DNA from: Collimonas sp. PA-H2
GTDB taxonomy: Bacteria > Pseudomonadota > Gammaproteobacteria > Burkholderiales > Burkholderiaceae_D
Length of the DNA: 64,000 nt
Assembly (NCBI RefSeq): GCF_002564105.1
Contig: NZ_PDBX01000001.1
Coordinates: 2,232,001-2,296,000 of the forward strand
Direction of reading: 5' to 3'
The translations under genes and the position numbers were made by a program. This document shows, piece by piece, positions 45,414 through 54,548 of the stretch. Below the pieces are notes generated by a model, which was not told where the DNA came from, made no database searches, and saw nothing but the letters and a program-made list of their open reading frames with translations. Position 1 is the stretch's first letter; each line of letters opens with the position of its first letter.

Positions 45414-46490
45414 TTAGAAGCGGTGCTGGATGCCGCCGATCACGCCGGTCTGGCTGCTGCCGTAGGCGATATCGTCACGCGACAGGCCGACCAGCTGCTG
45501 GTTCTTGGCCTTGGCGTAGGCCGCGCTCAGGTACAGGTCGGTGCGTTTCGACAGCGCGTACTTGCCGCGCACCGAATACATGATCGGATCGGCATCCTTG
45601 CCGCTGGCGACATTCTTGATGTTTTGATAGTAGATGGCGCCGATCAGCGTCACTACCGGCGTCACCTTGTAGCTGGCGCCGCCCCAGAAGAAATCGCTGC
45701 GCAGGTCGGGCGCGTTCGACGCCAGCGTCTTCTTGTAGTTGCGATAACCCAGGTTCAAGTCCAGATTGCCATTGAGCTGGTAGTCGCCGGCCAGGTGGAT
45801 GCTGGTAGCCTTGTCGAAAGCGCTGCTGGTGGCGCTGGCGGCGGCGCTGTTGACGCGGTCGAAGGTGGCGGCGATCCGGAACGGACCGTTTTCATAGCCG
45901 ACGCCGAGATCGTACTTGGCGCTGTCGCTGGTGCTGCCGGCCGTCTCGCCGAAGCCATAAGTGGCGCCCAGCTTGAAGCCGCCGAACTTGCCCTGGTACT
46001 TGAGAATGTTCGACAGATTGGTCGGCATGCCATCCTTGCGGCCGCCGGTGGCGCCGGCCGAAGTCACCCAGGAATACTGGCCCGAATAGCCCATGGGATC
46101 GAAAGGCAGGATGAAGTCATAGGTGGTGGTGAACGAGCGCCCGATGACCAGGCGGCCGAAGCTGCCTTCCAGGCCGACATTGGCCTGGCGGTTGAACAGC
46201 ACGCCGGCGCTGTCGAACTCGCCGGTGTCGACCTTGAAGCCGTTTTCCAGCTGGAACACGGCTTTCAGGCCGCCGCCCAGGTCTTCGCTGCCGCGAAAGC
46301 CGATGCGCGAGGTATTCATCGCGCCGGAACTGATGCGCACCAAGCTGTCCTGCTTGGCATTGGCGTGATTGACATATTCGACCCCGGTATCGATGATGCC
46401 GTAGATGCTGACATTGGTTTGCGCGTAAGCGCCGGACGTGATTGCCCCGAGCGCGGCCAGGGTTGCGGCCGCCAGGTGTTTTCTGTTCAT
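45414..46490 (-). CDS. Gram-negative general porin
   Basis: 358-residue outer-membrane beta-barrel of the betaproteobacterial porin_4 family. A signal peptide (MNRKHLAAATLAALGAITSG...AYA) is followed by the standard first strand QTNVSIYGIIDTGVEYVNH. LGFRGSEDLGGGLKAVFQLENGF-type residues follow, and the C-terminal phenylalanine (GIQHRF) is needed for Bam recognition. GGAGGAAG lies 6 bp before the ATG. It lies behind the ABC importer genes on the same strand, separated by a repeat, and may supply its substrate across the outer membrane; that link is inferred. Confidence 0.93.
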   Translation of the reverse strand: MNRKHLAAATLAALGAITSGAYAQTNVSIYGIIDTGVEYVNHANAKQDSLVRISSGAMNTSRIGFRGSEDLGGGLKAVFQLENGFKVDTGEFDSAGVLFNRQANVGLEGSFGRLVIGRSFTTTYDFILPFDPMGYSGQYSWVTSAGATGGRKDGMPTNLSNILKYQGKFGGFKLGATYGFGETAGSTSDSAKYDLGVGYENGPFRIAATFDRVNSAAASATSSAFDKATSIHLAGDYQLNGNLDLNLGYRNYKKTLASNAPDLRSDFFWGGASYKVTPVVTLIGAIYYQNIKNVASGKDADPIMYSVRGKYALSKRTDLYLSAAYAKAKNQQLVGLSRDDIAYGSSQTGVIGGIQHRF

Positions 46491-46634
46491 GTTGCTTCCT
46501 CCATTGTGGTATTTTTTTGTTGGCTGTGCGAATGCCGAGCAGCTGCACAAAGGCTGTTGTGTGAGCTCCCCCCTTTCCCTATGGCTTACTGGTACTTGTT
46601 TAAATCATGACAAATCTTGTCTATCCATCGCTCT

Positions 46635-46733
46635 CGTAGGGTGGGCACTCCGTGCCCACGCGGAGGTGGCGGGACACGAACGTCCGGGACACCAATGTCC
46701 GCGGCACTGCGTGGGCACAGGCGCCCACCCTGC
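46635..46733. repeat. GTAGGGTGGGCAC-type inverted repeat
   Basis: CGTAGGGTGGGCACTCCGTG on the left and a GCGTGGGCACAGGCGCCCAC-type arm on the right, with short CCGGGACAC/CGGGACACGAA units inside. It ends against the stop codon of the ABC ATPase gene. It is the same family as the repeats at 34.4 and 54.9 kb. Confidence 0.8.
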
Positions 46734-47813
46734 CTAGAAAGCCCACAGCGCATCATTGGGCAACTGCAGCCAGTACTCACCCGGCGCCAGGCGCTGCCGC
46801 GCGTAAGCGCGCAAGACGCTGCTGTCGTCGCCGTTGCGGAATACGCATTCCCAGCGGTCGCCCAGATACATGCAGGTGGCCAGCGGCAGCTTGATGCTGT
46901 TCTCTACCGGAGAAGCGGAAATGTTGACCTGTTCGACGCGGATGATGGCGACCGCTTCCTTGGCGTCGCCGGCGGCGGCGTTACCGCGCAAGGTGGCGGT
47001 GACGTTGCCGCCTTCGACCTGCAACAAGGCCTGGGCGCCGTCGCGCTGCAGCAGCCTGGCCGGCAAGCGGTTATTGCTGCCCATGAATTCCGCCGTGAAC
47101 AAGGTATCCGGCGTTTCATACATGCTTTGCGGCGTGCCCTGCTGTTCGATCTTGCCGTTGTTGAGCAGCAGGATGCGGTCCGAGATCGCCATCGCCTCGG
47201 CCTGGTCGTGGGTCACCATCAACGCCGACAGGCCGAGCCGCACGATCAGCTCGCGCAGGAAGGCGCGCGCTTCTTCGCGCAGCTTGGCGTCGAGGTTGGA
47301 GAGCGGCTCATCGAGCAGGATCACCGGCGGGTTGTACACCAGCGCACGGGCGATCGCGACGCGCTGCTGCTGGCCGCCCGACAGCTGGTGCGGAAAGCGT
47401 TCGCCCAGGTGGCCGAGGCCGAGCTGGCCAAGCACGGTCTTGACCCGCTGGGCGATATCGCTGCCGCTCATTTTGCGCAGCTTGAGGCCGTAGCCGACAT
47501 TGTCGGACACGGTCTTGTGCGGCCACAAGGCATACGACTGGAACACCAGCCCGAGATTGCGTTCTTCGGCCGGGATTTCCAGCTTGCGCTGGCCGTCGAA
47601 CATGATGCGTTCGCCGATCTGGATGCTGCCGGATTTCGGCGATTCCAGGCCTGCCACGGCGCGCAGCAAGGTGGTCTTGCCGCTGCCGGAAGGGCCCAGC
47701 AGGGCGACCACTTCGCCGCGCTGCAATTCCATCGACACGCCTTTGAGAATCGGATTGGCGCTGGCGCCGCTGCCGTAGTCGAGATGCAGGTTGTTGACAC
47801 TTAATTCGCTCAT
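46734..47813 (-). CDS. ABC transporter ATP-binding protein (iron/sugar-phosphate type, FbpC/AfuC-like)
   Basis: 359-residue ATPase of the CUT1/Fe3+/spermidine group. The Walker A is LLGPSGSGKTTLLRAV (about residues 39-54), the signature 'HQLSGGQQQRVAIARALVYNP', and Walker B VILLDEPLSNLDAKLRE. The C-terminal 120 residues form a TOBE regulatory domain (MGSNNRLPARLLQRDG...). It lies 39 bp downstream of the permease gene. The repeat element abuts its stop codon. Confidence 0.92.
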   Translation of the reverse strand: MSELSVNNLHLDYGSGASANPILKGVSMELQRGEVVALLGPSGSGKTTLLRAVAGLESPKSGSIQIGERIMFDGQRKLEIPAEERNLGLVFQSYALWPHKTVSDNVGYGLKLRKMSGSDIAQRVKTVLGQLGLGHLGERFPHQLSGGQQQRVAIARALVYNPPVILLDEPLSNLDAKLREEARAFLRELIVRLGLSALMVTHDQAEAMAISDRILLLNNGKIEQQGTPQSMYETPDTLFTAEFMGSNNRLPARLLQRDGAQALLQVEGGNVTATLRGNAAAGDAKEAVAIIRVEQVNISASPVENSIKLPLATCMYLGDRWECVFRNGDDSSVLRAYARQRLAPGEYWLQLPNDALWAF

Positions 47814-47852
47814 GATGATTTCCTGTTTTTCCGTGATGCTTAATCGTGCGGC

Positions 47853-49658
47853 TCAGTCGTGCAACTTGATGCCGAAGCGCAGTGCGATGCCGAGGCCGAT
47901 GGCCACCAGCGTGATGTTGATGAAGGACAGCGTCGCCACCAGGTCGACCGAGCCGGAAGCCCACAGCGAGACGATCAGGGCGCCGATGACTTCGGTGCCG
48001 GGTGAGAGCAGATACACGCCGGTGGAGTATTCGCGTTCGAAGATCAGGAACACCATCAGCCAGGCCCCCAGCACGCCGTAGCGCACCAGCGGGAGGGTGA
48101 CGTCGCGCGTGACTTGCGAACGGCGCGCGCCGACTGCGCGCGCGGCTTCTTCCAGCTCCGGTCCGATCTGCAGCAGCGCCGTCGTGATCAGGCGCAAGCC
48201 GTAGGCCAGCCACACTACTGAATACGCCAGCCACACCGAGAAAATGGTGGAACGCAGCTCGCGCAATTGCGGAATGAAATTTTCCACCAGCCAGTTGGCG
48301 ACCACGTTGTCGAAACCCTTCAGAAAACTGTCGAGGAAAGACGGCACGAACAGGAAAACCCACAAGAACGACAGGCCGGCCAGCAAGCCCGGCACGGCGC
48401 GCGGAATCAGCACGCTGTAGTCGAGGAAACGGGTGATGCCGTCGGCCTTGCGATGCATCGCCAGCGCGATGCAGCAATAGCAAGCCACCGCAATCGCGCC
48501 GCCGATCACGCCGATGAGGATGGTGTTGACGATGCCGCGCACCAGCGCCGGCTGTTCCCAGATATCGCGGAAGTGCTGCAAGGTCATCGCATCCAGCAGC
48601 GAGACACCGTAACCCCAGTGCGAAACAAAGGCGCGCAAGGCGATGCCGGACAGCGGAATCACGATGGTGAAAATCAGCCAGGCGGCGATCAGGCTGAACG
48701 CCAGCCATTTCCATTTCCCCAGCGGCAGCGCCTTCTGCCGCGCACCTTTCCCCTTGATCGAGACATACTTGTTGGCCGAACGCAGCAGCCAGCGCTGTAT
48801 CATCACCAGCGGCAGGGTCACCGCCACCAGGCACACCGCCACCGCTGCCATCAGGTGATAGGAAGGCGTGCCGAGCTTGTTGGTCAGCTTGTACAGATAG
48901 GTCGGCAGCACCAGGTGGCCTTCCGGATCGCCCAGCACCAGCACCAGGCCGAATACTTCAAAGCCGAGGAAAAATACCAGCACGCCGGCATACGCCAGCG
49001 CCGGCATGATCATCGGCAGCGACACGTTGAGCGCCACCTGCAGCGGCGAAGCGCCGGCCACGCGCGCCGCTTCTTCGACATCGGCGCCCAGGCTCTTCAG
49101 CGCCGCCGAGGCGTACAGGTAAACGTGTGGCACGTGGGTCAGACCGGCGATGATGACGATGCTGGGGAAGGCGTACACATTCCATGGCGTCGCCTCGATG
49201 CCCATCATGCGCAGCAGGTCCTGCATCCATACGGTATAGAAGCCGACCGGCCCCATCGCCACCACATAGCCGAAGGCGATCACCATCGGCGAAACGAAAA
49301 TCGGCACCAGCAGCATGGGTGCGATCCAGTTGCGGCCCGGCAGGTCGGTGCGCACCATCAGGAAGGCCAGCATGCCGCCCAGCGGCACCGCGATCAATGC
49401 CAGGCCGCTGGCCAGCAGCAGGCCGTTAATGAAAGCCTGGCGGAAATCCGGATCGTCGAAGATGAAGCGATACGGTTCCAGGCTCAGGGTCTTGACCGGC
49501 GCGAAAAACGGCGCGGATAAAAAGCTTTGATAGAAAATCAGTAGCAGCGGCAGGAAAATCGCCACCGCCGCCAGCGTGACCACCAGCCCGCGCGGCCAGT
49601 TGAGGCGCGCCAGCCGGGATCGGCTGGCCAGCGGATGGGAAGGAGAAATCGAAGTCAT
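47853..49658 (-). CDS. ABC transporter permease, fused two-domain (FbpB/AfuB-like)
   Basis: 601-residue inner-membrane permease with two homologous halves of about six membrane segments each, as in FbpB and AfuB. Each half has an EAA coupling loop: 'EEAARVAGASPLQVALNVSLPMIMPAL' in the first and 'EEAARAVGARRSQVTRDVTLPLVRYG' in the second. It is located between the binding-protein and ATPase genes; a REPIN-like repeat lies in the 195-bp gap upstream. Confidence 0.92.
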   Translation of the reverse strand: MTSISPSHPLASRSRLARLNWPRGLVVTLAAVAIFLPLLLIFYQSFLSAPFFAPVKTLSLEPYRFIFDDPDFRQAFINGLLLASGLALIAVPLGGMLAFLMVRTDLPGRNWIAPMLLVPIFVSPMVIAFGYVVAMGPVGFYTVWMQDLLRMMGIEATPWNVYAFPSIVIIAGLTHVPHVYLYASAALKSLGADVEEAARVAGASPLQVALNVSLPMIMPALAYAGVLVFFLGFEVFGLVLVLGDPEGHLVLPTYLYKLTNKLGTPSYHLMAAVAVCLVAVTLPLVMIQRWLLRSANKYVSIKGKGARQKALPLGKWKWLAFSLIAAWLIFTIVIPLSGIALRAFVSHWGYGVSLLDAMTLQHFRDIWEQPALVRGIVNTILIGVIGGAIAVACYCCIALAMHRKADGITRFLDYSVLIPRAVPGLLAGLSFLWVFLFVPSFLDSFLKGFDNVVANWLVENFIPQLRELRSTIFSVWLAYSVVWLAYGLRLITTALLQIGPELEEAARAVGARRSQVTRDVTLPLVRYGVLGAWLMVFLIFEREYSTGVYLLSPGTEVIGALIVSLWASGSVDLVATLSFINITLVAIGLGIALRFGIKLHD

Positions 49659-49720
49659 TGTTGTACCCTGCAGAAAGATCTGCGTCGTAGAAATCCGGCT
49701 GTGTGCCGCCGGCTACGCGC

Positions 49721-49804
49721 CCCGGTCATTCCCGCGCACGCGGGAATCCAGGTTAGTAAGTCAAATAAGCAAAAATGGATTCCCGCGTGCGCGGGAATGA
49801 CGGG
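49721..49804. repeat. REPIN-like inverted repeat, second copy
   Basis: Arms CCCGGTCATTCCCGCGCACG and its complement (with GGATTCCCGCGTGCG on the right) surround an AT-rich 28-bp centre. It has the same architecture as 32279-32363 but different loop and arm-tip bases. It sits inside a probable operon, between the binding-protein and permease genes. Confidence 0.85.
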
Positions 49805-49853
49805 GGCGCCTGGCTCGTGGCCGACGAGGCGGGGTCGCCTAGACGCCGTTGAG

Positions 49854-50963
49854 TTATTTCTTACCCGCCGCGGCTTTCCACTGTTTCAGGAAAGCCAGGC
49901 GCTTGCTCTGGTCCAGGTATTGCAGCAGGGCCGGGGTCAGCGGAATCGGCTTGAGCGCATTGCCGAGTTGCGTGGTCAGGCCAGCCACGGTGGCGTTGCC
50001 ACCGACGTCCGAGCGCAGCGAATACAGCTGCGATTCAGTCGAGATGATGGTCTGGCCGCGCTTCGACAGCAGGTAGTCGACCCACAACTTGGCGGCGTTC
50101 ATGTTCTTGGCCGATTTATTGATGAACACCACGCGCGACAGCACCAGGTTGTAATCCTTGGTGAAGGCCACGCCCAGCGACGGATCCTTGGCCGCGCGCG
50201 CTTGCGCATAGGAACCGATGACGTTGTAGCCGATCAGGTTTTCGCCCGAGGAAATCCGTTCCAGCATGGTGCCGGTGGAGGACTGCACGCGGATGCTGAC
50301 ATCGCCGAAGGTCTTGGCCAGGTCCCAGAATTGCGGATTGATTTGCGCATCCTCGGTGATGAAGGAAAAGCCGACGCCGGATTTTTCGATATCGTAGGTG
50401 GTGACCTTGTTGCGGAATTTGTCGGCCTTTGTGCTGAGCAGCTTGACCAGGTCGGCATGGGTGGACGGCACTTCGTCGGCGCTTACCAGTCGCTTGTTAT
50501 AGACGATCGCCAGCGGCTCGAAAGTGGTGCCGTAGGCGCTGTCCTTATAGTTGGCCCAGGTCGGGATCGCTGCCGCTTCCTGCGACTTGTAGACTGCGCC
50601 GTAGCCTTCGCTGACCAGCTTGAACTGCAGGTCCATCGCCGATGACCACAGCACGTCGGCAGTGGCGCCGCCGGCGGCGGCTTCGGAGATGAAGCGGTTA
50701 TACACTTCGGTCGAGTTCATGTCGTTGAATTCCACCTTGACGCCGGGATAGAGCGCGCTGAAATCCTTGATCAATGGTTCCGCCGCCTTGGAATCGGTGG
50801 CGCTGTAGATCACCAGCTTGCCTTCCTTTTTTGCGCCATCGATGACCTTGCCGTAATCCGCGGGATAGCCTGCCGGCGCTTGTGCGGAAGCGTTCAGCGC
50901 CAGGCTGAATGAGAGAACCGCGAGCGCGGCAGTCAATGGCTTTAAAGGTTTTTTGATCAACAT
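49854..50963 (-). CDS. ABC transporter substrate-binding protein (FbpA/AfuA/PgtC-like)
   Basis: 369-residue periplasmic binding protein of the Fe3+/thiamine/sugar-phosphate family. The signal peptide is MLIKKPLKPLTAALAVLSFS...ALNASA. The mature part has GKVIDGAKKEGKLVIYSATDSKAAEPLIKDF, typical of this cluster, and 'GENLIGYNVIGSYAQARAAKD'. Conserved paired tyrosines of ferric binding proteins are not obvious, so a sugar-phosphate or phosphoglycerate-like ligand is a reasonable alternative to iron. The start at 50963 has AGGAGA 10 bp upstream. It lies downstream of a TctC-like gene on the same strand. Confidence 0.88.
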   Translation of the reverse strand: MLIKKPLKPLTAALAVLSFSLALNASAQAPAGYPADYGKVIDGAKKEGKLVIYSATDSKAAEPLIKDFSALYPGVKVEFNDMNSTEVYNRFISEAAAGGATADVLWSSAMDLQFKLVSEGYGAVYKSQEAAAIPTWANYKDSAYGTTFEPLAIVYNKRLVSADEVPSTHADLVKLLSTKADKFRNKVTTYDIEKSGVGFSFITEDAQINPQFWDLAKTFGDVSIRVQSSTGTMLERISSGENLIGYNVIGSYAQARAAKDPSLGVAFTKDYNLVLSRVVFINKSAKNMNAAKLWVDYLLSKRGQTIISTESQLYSLRSDVGGNATVAGLTTQLGNALKPIPLTPALLQYLDQSKRLAFLKQWKAAAGKK

Positions 50964-51120
50964 GGGTGTCGTCTCCTGATGGTTATGGGTGCTGCTGATG
51001 AATCCATGGTTAAAAGCCGCAGGCAACAGTCGAGCACCGGCCTGCCGGGTGTGGCTGCCACTTGGTGTCGCTTGCGGGAGAGGTACCGGGCTGGAAGCCG
51101 CGGCGGGGTTTATCCGAGGT

Positions 51121-52101
51121 TTATCTGATCAAGCCGAGCTGGTCCGATTGCTTGCGGTAGTCTTCAACGGTTTTCTTTATATAAGCAGTCAGCTGGTCGC
51201 CGCTCATGGCGAACGATGAAAGCCCGGTGGCGGCCCGCAGCTGCGTGAATTCAGGGGTCGCCATCATGGCGTCGAAGCGCTTGACCCAATGCTGGTAGGC
51301 GGCATCGCTGACTTCCGGTCCGACATAGACGCCGCGTATGATTGGCCAGCTCACCGCCAAGCCCTGCTCGCGTGCAGTCGGCACTTGGGCCAGCGCGCCC
51401 GGCAGGCGCTGTTCCGAGAGCACGGCAAGGATGCGGATCTCGCCATCGAGCGAATGCAGGGTGGCTTCCGAGGCGTCGCCGGAGACTACTTGCACATGGC
51501 CGGCGCGCAAGGCGGTGAAGGCTTCGCCGCCGCCTTCCAGGGCGACGAAGCGCAAGGTCTTGGGATCGATCTGGCTTTGTCTGGCCAGCATGGAGATTTT
51601 CAGCCAGTCCTGGCTGCCGACGGTGCCGGCGGCGCCTATCGTGACCTGGGCCGGGTTTTTCTTGAGTGCGGCCAGCAGGTCGCGCAGTGTCTTATAGGGA
51701 GAATCGTGGCGTACCGCAATCATGCCGTAGTCGACGCCGATGGCCGCTACCCAGCGCACATTGCTGACGTCGGCATCGCCGTACTTTCCCTGCGCCAGGT
51801 TCATCAGCGAACCGCCGGAAAACGCCACCAGCGTATCGGCTTCTGCGCGGCGCTGGCTGACGATGGAATTCCAGGCGACGGCGCCGATGCCGCCCGGCAA
51901 GTAACTGATCTTCAGGGAGCCTTCCTGCGCTTCGGCGACGGCCGGTATCTGCAAGCCTTTCTGGATCAGCTTGCAAGTGACAGCCATGCCGCCGCCCGGC
52001 TTGGCCGGGGCAAGGCATTGCAGCGGCGCTGCTTGCGCGCCGAATGTGCCAAATGTGACGAGTGCAGCGAGTGCACAAATCCTGGCGATTGCGGAATTCA
52101 T
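51121..52101 (-). CDS. TctC/Bug family tripartite tricarboxylate-type binding protein
   Basis: 326-residue periplasmic receptor with a signal peptide (MNSAIARICALAALVTFGTFGAQA). The mature start 'CLAPAKPGGGMAVTCKLIQKGL' is the Bug variant with cysteines flanking the usual PGG motif. 'SYLPGGIGAVAWNSIVSQRRAEADTLVAFSGGSL' and 'VTIGAAGTVGSQDWL' are typical. No TctA or TctB membrane subunits are nearby. It is divergent from a TctD/TctE-like two-component system, like BctC-BctDE of Bordetella, where the Bug protein takes part in signalling. Confidence 0.88.
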   Translation of the reverse strand: MNSAIARICALAALVTFGTFGAQAAPLQCLAPAKPGGGMAVTCKLIQKGLQIPAVAEAQEGSLKISYLPGGIGAVAWNSIVSQRRAEADTLVAFSGGSLMNLAQGKYGDADVSNVRWVAAIGVDYGMIAVRHDSPYKTLRDLLAALKKNPAQVTIGAAGTVGSQDWLKISMLARQSQIDPKTLRFVALEGGGEAFTALRAGHVQVVSGDASEATLHSLDGEIRILAVLSEQRLPGALAQVPTAREQGLAVSWPIIRGVYVGPEVSDAAYQHWVKRFDAMMATPEFTQLRAATGLSSFAMSGDQLTAYIKKTVEDYRKQSDQLGLIR

Positions 52102-52293
52102 TGTCTCCTACCCATTCTGTTGTTATGCCTCTTGCGCGCCTGGTCGGCGGCAGGGGTGAAACCGGGTTTTTATACGTTTTTTTGCATCATAGCGGCCCCA
52201 GTCTTTCATTTTCCTTTCACTCACATTTTGCCAACAGCGGTTTTCTGTGTGAGTATTAACGTCCTCATTTTTTAATCCCGACTGCCCGAAGCC
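52102..52293. promoter_or_regulatory. Divergent promoter region of the TctC-like gene and the response-regulator gene
   Basis: 192-bp gap between divergent genes, AT-rich at 52160-52280. It is the expected binding region for the response regulator. No direct-repeat operator could be fixed by eye. Confidence 0.4.
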
Positions 52294-52977
52294 ATGCGGA
52301 TTTTGCTGATTGAAGACCATGTCGAGCTGTCGCGCTGGCTGACCAAGGCATTGCAAGATGCCCACTGGTCGGTCGAATGCGCCATGAACGGCGCCGACGC
52401 CGACAGCCTGTTGCACACCCAGCAGTATGCACTAGTGATACTCGACCTCAGCCTGCCGAAGATGGATGGCCTGGAAGTCTTGAAGCGCCTGCGCGCGCGC
52501 GGCAGCAAGACGCCGGTGCTGATCCTGACCGCACGCGGCGGCTTGCAGGATCGCGTGCAAGGCTTGAACCTGGGCGCCGACGATTACCTGGCCAAGCCCT
52601 TCGAGCTGGTCGAGCTGGAAGCGCGCGTCAAAGCCTTGCTGCGGCGGGCGCAAGGCGGCGAGGCGCCGGTCTACAGCTGCGGCGCGCTGCAGTTCGATAC
52701 CGTCACGCGCATGTTCAGCTACGGCGGTGCGGCGCTGGCGCTGACACCGCGCGAACATGCGGTGCTGGAAGTGCTGATCAGCCGCGCCGGCCGCGTAGTG
52801 TCCAAGGAAAAATTGTTCGATGAAGTATTTTCGCTGGTCGACGACGCCAATCCCGATGCGATAGAAATCTATATCCACCGGCTGCGCAAGAAGCTGGTCC
52901 GCACCGACGCCGAAGCGGTCGCCATCACTACCTTGCGCGGCCTCGGCTATCTGCTGGAAGTCGCCGTCGTAAAATGA
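52294..52977 (+). CDS. OmpR/PhoB-family response regulator, TctD-like
   Basis: 227-residue two-component regulator. The receiver domain starts MRILLIEDHVELSRWLTKAL, with the phospho-acceptor Asp in LVILDLSLPKMDG (about residue 50) and the conserved Lys in 'DDYLAKPFELVEL'. The C-terminal winged helix has LTPREHAVLEVLISRAGRVVSKEKL and 'IEIYIHRLRKKLVRTDAEAVAITTLRGLGYLLE'. It overlaps the kinase start by 4 bp (ATGA). It probably controls the divergent TctC-like gene and the ABC importer behind it. Confidence 0.94.
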   Translation: MRILLIEDHVELSRWLTKALQDAHWSVECAMNGADADSLLHTQQYALVILDLSLPKMDGLEVLKRLRARGSKTPVLILTARGGLQDRVQGLNLGADDYLAKPFELVELEARVKALLRRAQGGEAPVYSCGALQFDTVTRMFSYGGAALALTPREHAVLEVLISRAGRVVSKEKLFDEVFSLVDDANPDAIEIYIHRLRKKLVRTDAEAVAITTLRGLGYLLEVAVVK

Positions 52978-54476
52978 ATGCGCCAGCCAGTCCTGCCGCC
53001 GCCAAACCCGCAAAATCCTTGGGAAGTTTGCGCAGCCAGCTGTTGAGCTGGCTGTTGATCCCATTGCTGCTGCTGGTGGCGCTGGATGCTTTTTCGGTTT
53101 ATCGCAATGCGCTCGATGTGGCCGACCTGGCGTACGACCGTGCCTTGCTTGCTTCTACCCGCGCGCTGGCGGAGCGCGTGTCGGTGGTCGACGGTAAAGT
53201 CGTTGCAGACGTCCCCTACGTCGCGCTGGACAGCTTTGAAACCGACACCCTGGGACGCATCTACTACAAGGTCACCGGCACCCGGGGTGAATTCGTCTCC
53301 GGCTACGAAGACTTGCCGGCGCTGCCGCCCGATGTGCCGCGCTCGGAAATCTATCCGGCGCTGGTGCGCTTCTATCACGCCAGTTATCACAACCAGCCGG
53401 TGCGCATCGCCGCCCTCTATCAGCCGGTCTACGACGACTCGATGCGCGGCATCGCCCTGATCCAGGTCGGCGAAACCATGGATGCGCGCAGCGACCTGAC
53501 CCGCAAGATCCTGTTCAGCACCTTATGGCGGCAAGGCTTGCTGGTGTGCGTGGCGGCGCTGCTGGTATGGTTTGCGGTGCGCTTCGTGCTGCGCCCGCTG
53601 ATGCAGCTGAAAGCGACGGTGGAAGCGCGCGCCAGCACCGACCTGGCCGATTTCGACGCCGACCAGGTGCACAAGGAAGTGCGGCCGCTGGTGGTCGCCA
53701 TGAATGGCTATATGGGGCGCTTGCAGACGCTGATCAGCGGCCAGCGCCGCTTCATCGCCGATGCCTCGCACCAGCTGCGCACGCCGTTGACGGTGCTGAA
53801 AACACAAGCTGAGCTGGCCATGCGTGAGCTTGACCGTCATCCCAATGACCCGCGCGCCTGGCAAGACATGCGCGAAATCGTCGCCAGCATCGCCGGCACC
53901 ACCGACGCCACGGTGCATCTGGCGAACCGCCTGCTGACGCTGGCGCGCGCCGAGCATGGCGTGGCCGAGAGCGGCGTGGCGCCGGTGTCGCTGACCGACA
54001 TCACGCGCCAGGTCGGGCTCGAACATGCGCTCACGGCTGTCAAGAAGCAGATCGACCTGTCCTTCGATGCCGGCCAGGACCTGGTGGTGGACGGCAGTGC
54101 CTTGCTGCTGCATGAACTGGTCAGCAATTTGCTGGACAATGCGATTCACTATACGCCGGCGGGTGGTAAGGTCATCCTGCGCGTGCGCTACGACGCTGCG
54201 GCGCGGCGCGCGTTGCTGGAAGTGGAAGACAGCGGCATGGGCATCGCTGCCGAAGATCGCGAACGGGTATTCTCGGCTTTCTACCGGGCGCCGTCGGCGC
54301 AGCAGCAGAATCCCAGCGGCGCCGGTCTCGGCTTGTCGATCGTGCGCGATATCGCCGGCTCGCATGGCGCGCAGATCCTGCTTGCCGACGCCGACGCCGG
54401 CGAGGGTAACGGTGGCGGCATGGGCCTGAAAGTCACGCTGAGCTTTCCCTTATCTTCATCCCCGCATACCGCTTAA
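52974..54476 (+). CDS. Sensor histidine kinase, TctE-like
   Basis: 500-residue membrane kinase. After two membrane segments (about 22-40 and 180-205) flanking a periplasmic 2CSK-type sensor region come a HAMP linker and the H box RRFIADASHQLRTPLTVLKTQ (about residues 260-280). The ATP-binding domain has the N box 'HELVSNLLDNAIHYTPAGG', G1 'VEDSGMGIAAEDRERVFSAFYR' and G2 'GAGLGLSIVRDIA'. It is co-translated with the response regulator. It may sense its ligand through the TctC-like protein. Confidence 0.94.
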   Translation: MNAPASPAAAKPAKSLGSLRSQLLSWLLIPLLLLVALDAFSVYRNALDVADLAYDRALLASTRALAERVSVVDGKVVADVPYVALDSFETDTLGRIYYKVTGTRGEFVSGYEDLPALPPDVPRSEIYPALVRFYHASYHNQPVRIAALYQPVYDDSMRGIALIQVGETMDARSDLTRKILFSTLWRQGLLVCVAALLVWFAVRFVLRPLMQLKATVEARASTDLADFDADQVHKEVRPLVVAMNGYMGRLQTLISGQRRFIADASHQLRTPLTVLKTQAELAMRELDRHPNDPRAWQDMREIVASIAGTTDATVHLANRLLTLARAEHGVAESGVAPVSLTDITRQVGLEHALTAVKKQIDLSFDAGQDLVVDGSALLLHELVSNLLDNAIHYTPAGGKVILRVRYDAAARRALLEVEDSGMGIAAEDRERVFSAFYRAPSAQQQNPSGAGLGLSIVRDIAGSHGAQILLADADAGEGNGGGMGLKVTLSFPLSSSPHTA

Positions 54477-54548
54477 GCTGGCGCGCTTGCGTTTTGCCTC
54501 GGCCTTGGTAAGCTACCCGCATAATATTCCTGGTAAAGGAGACTGGCT

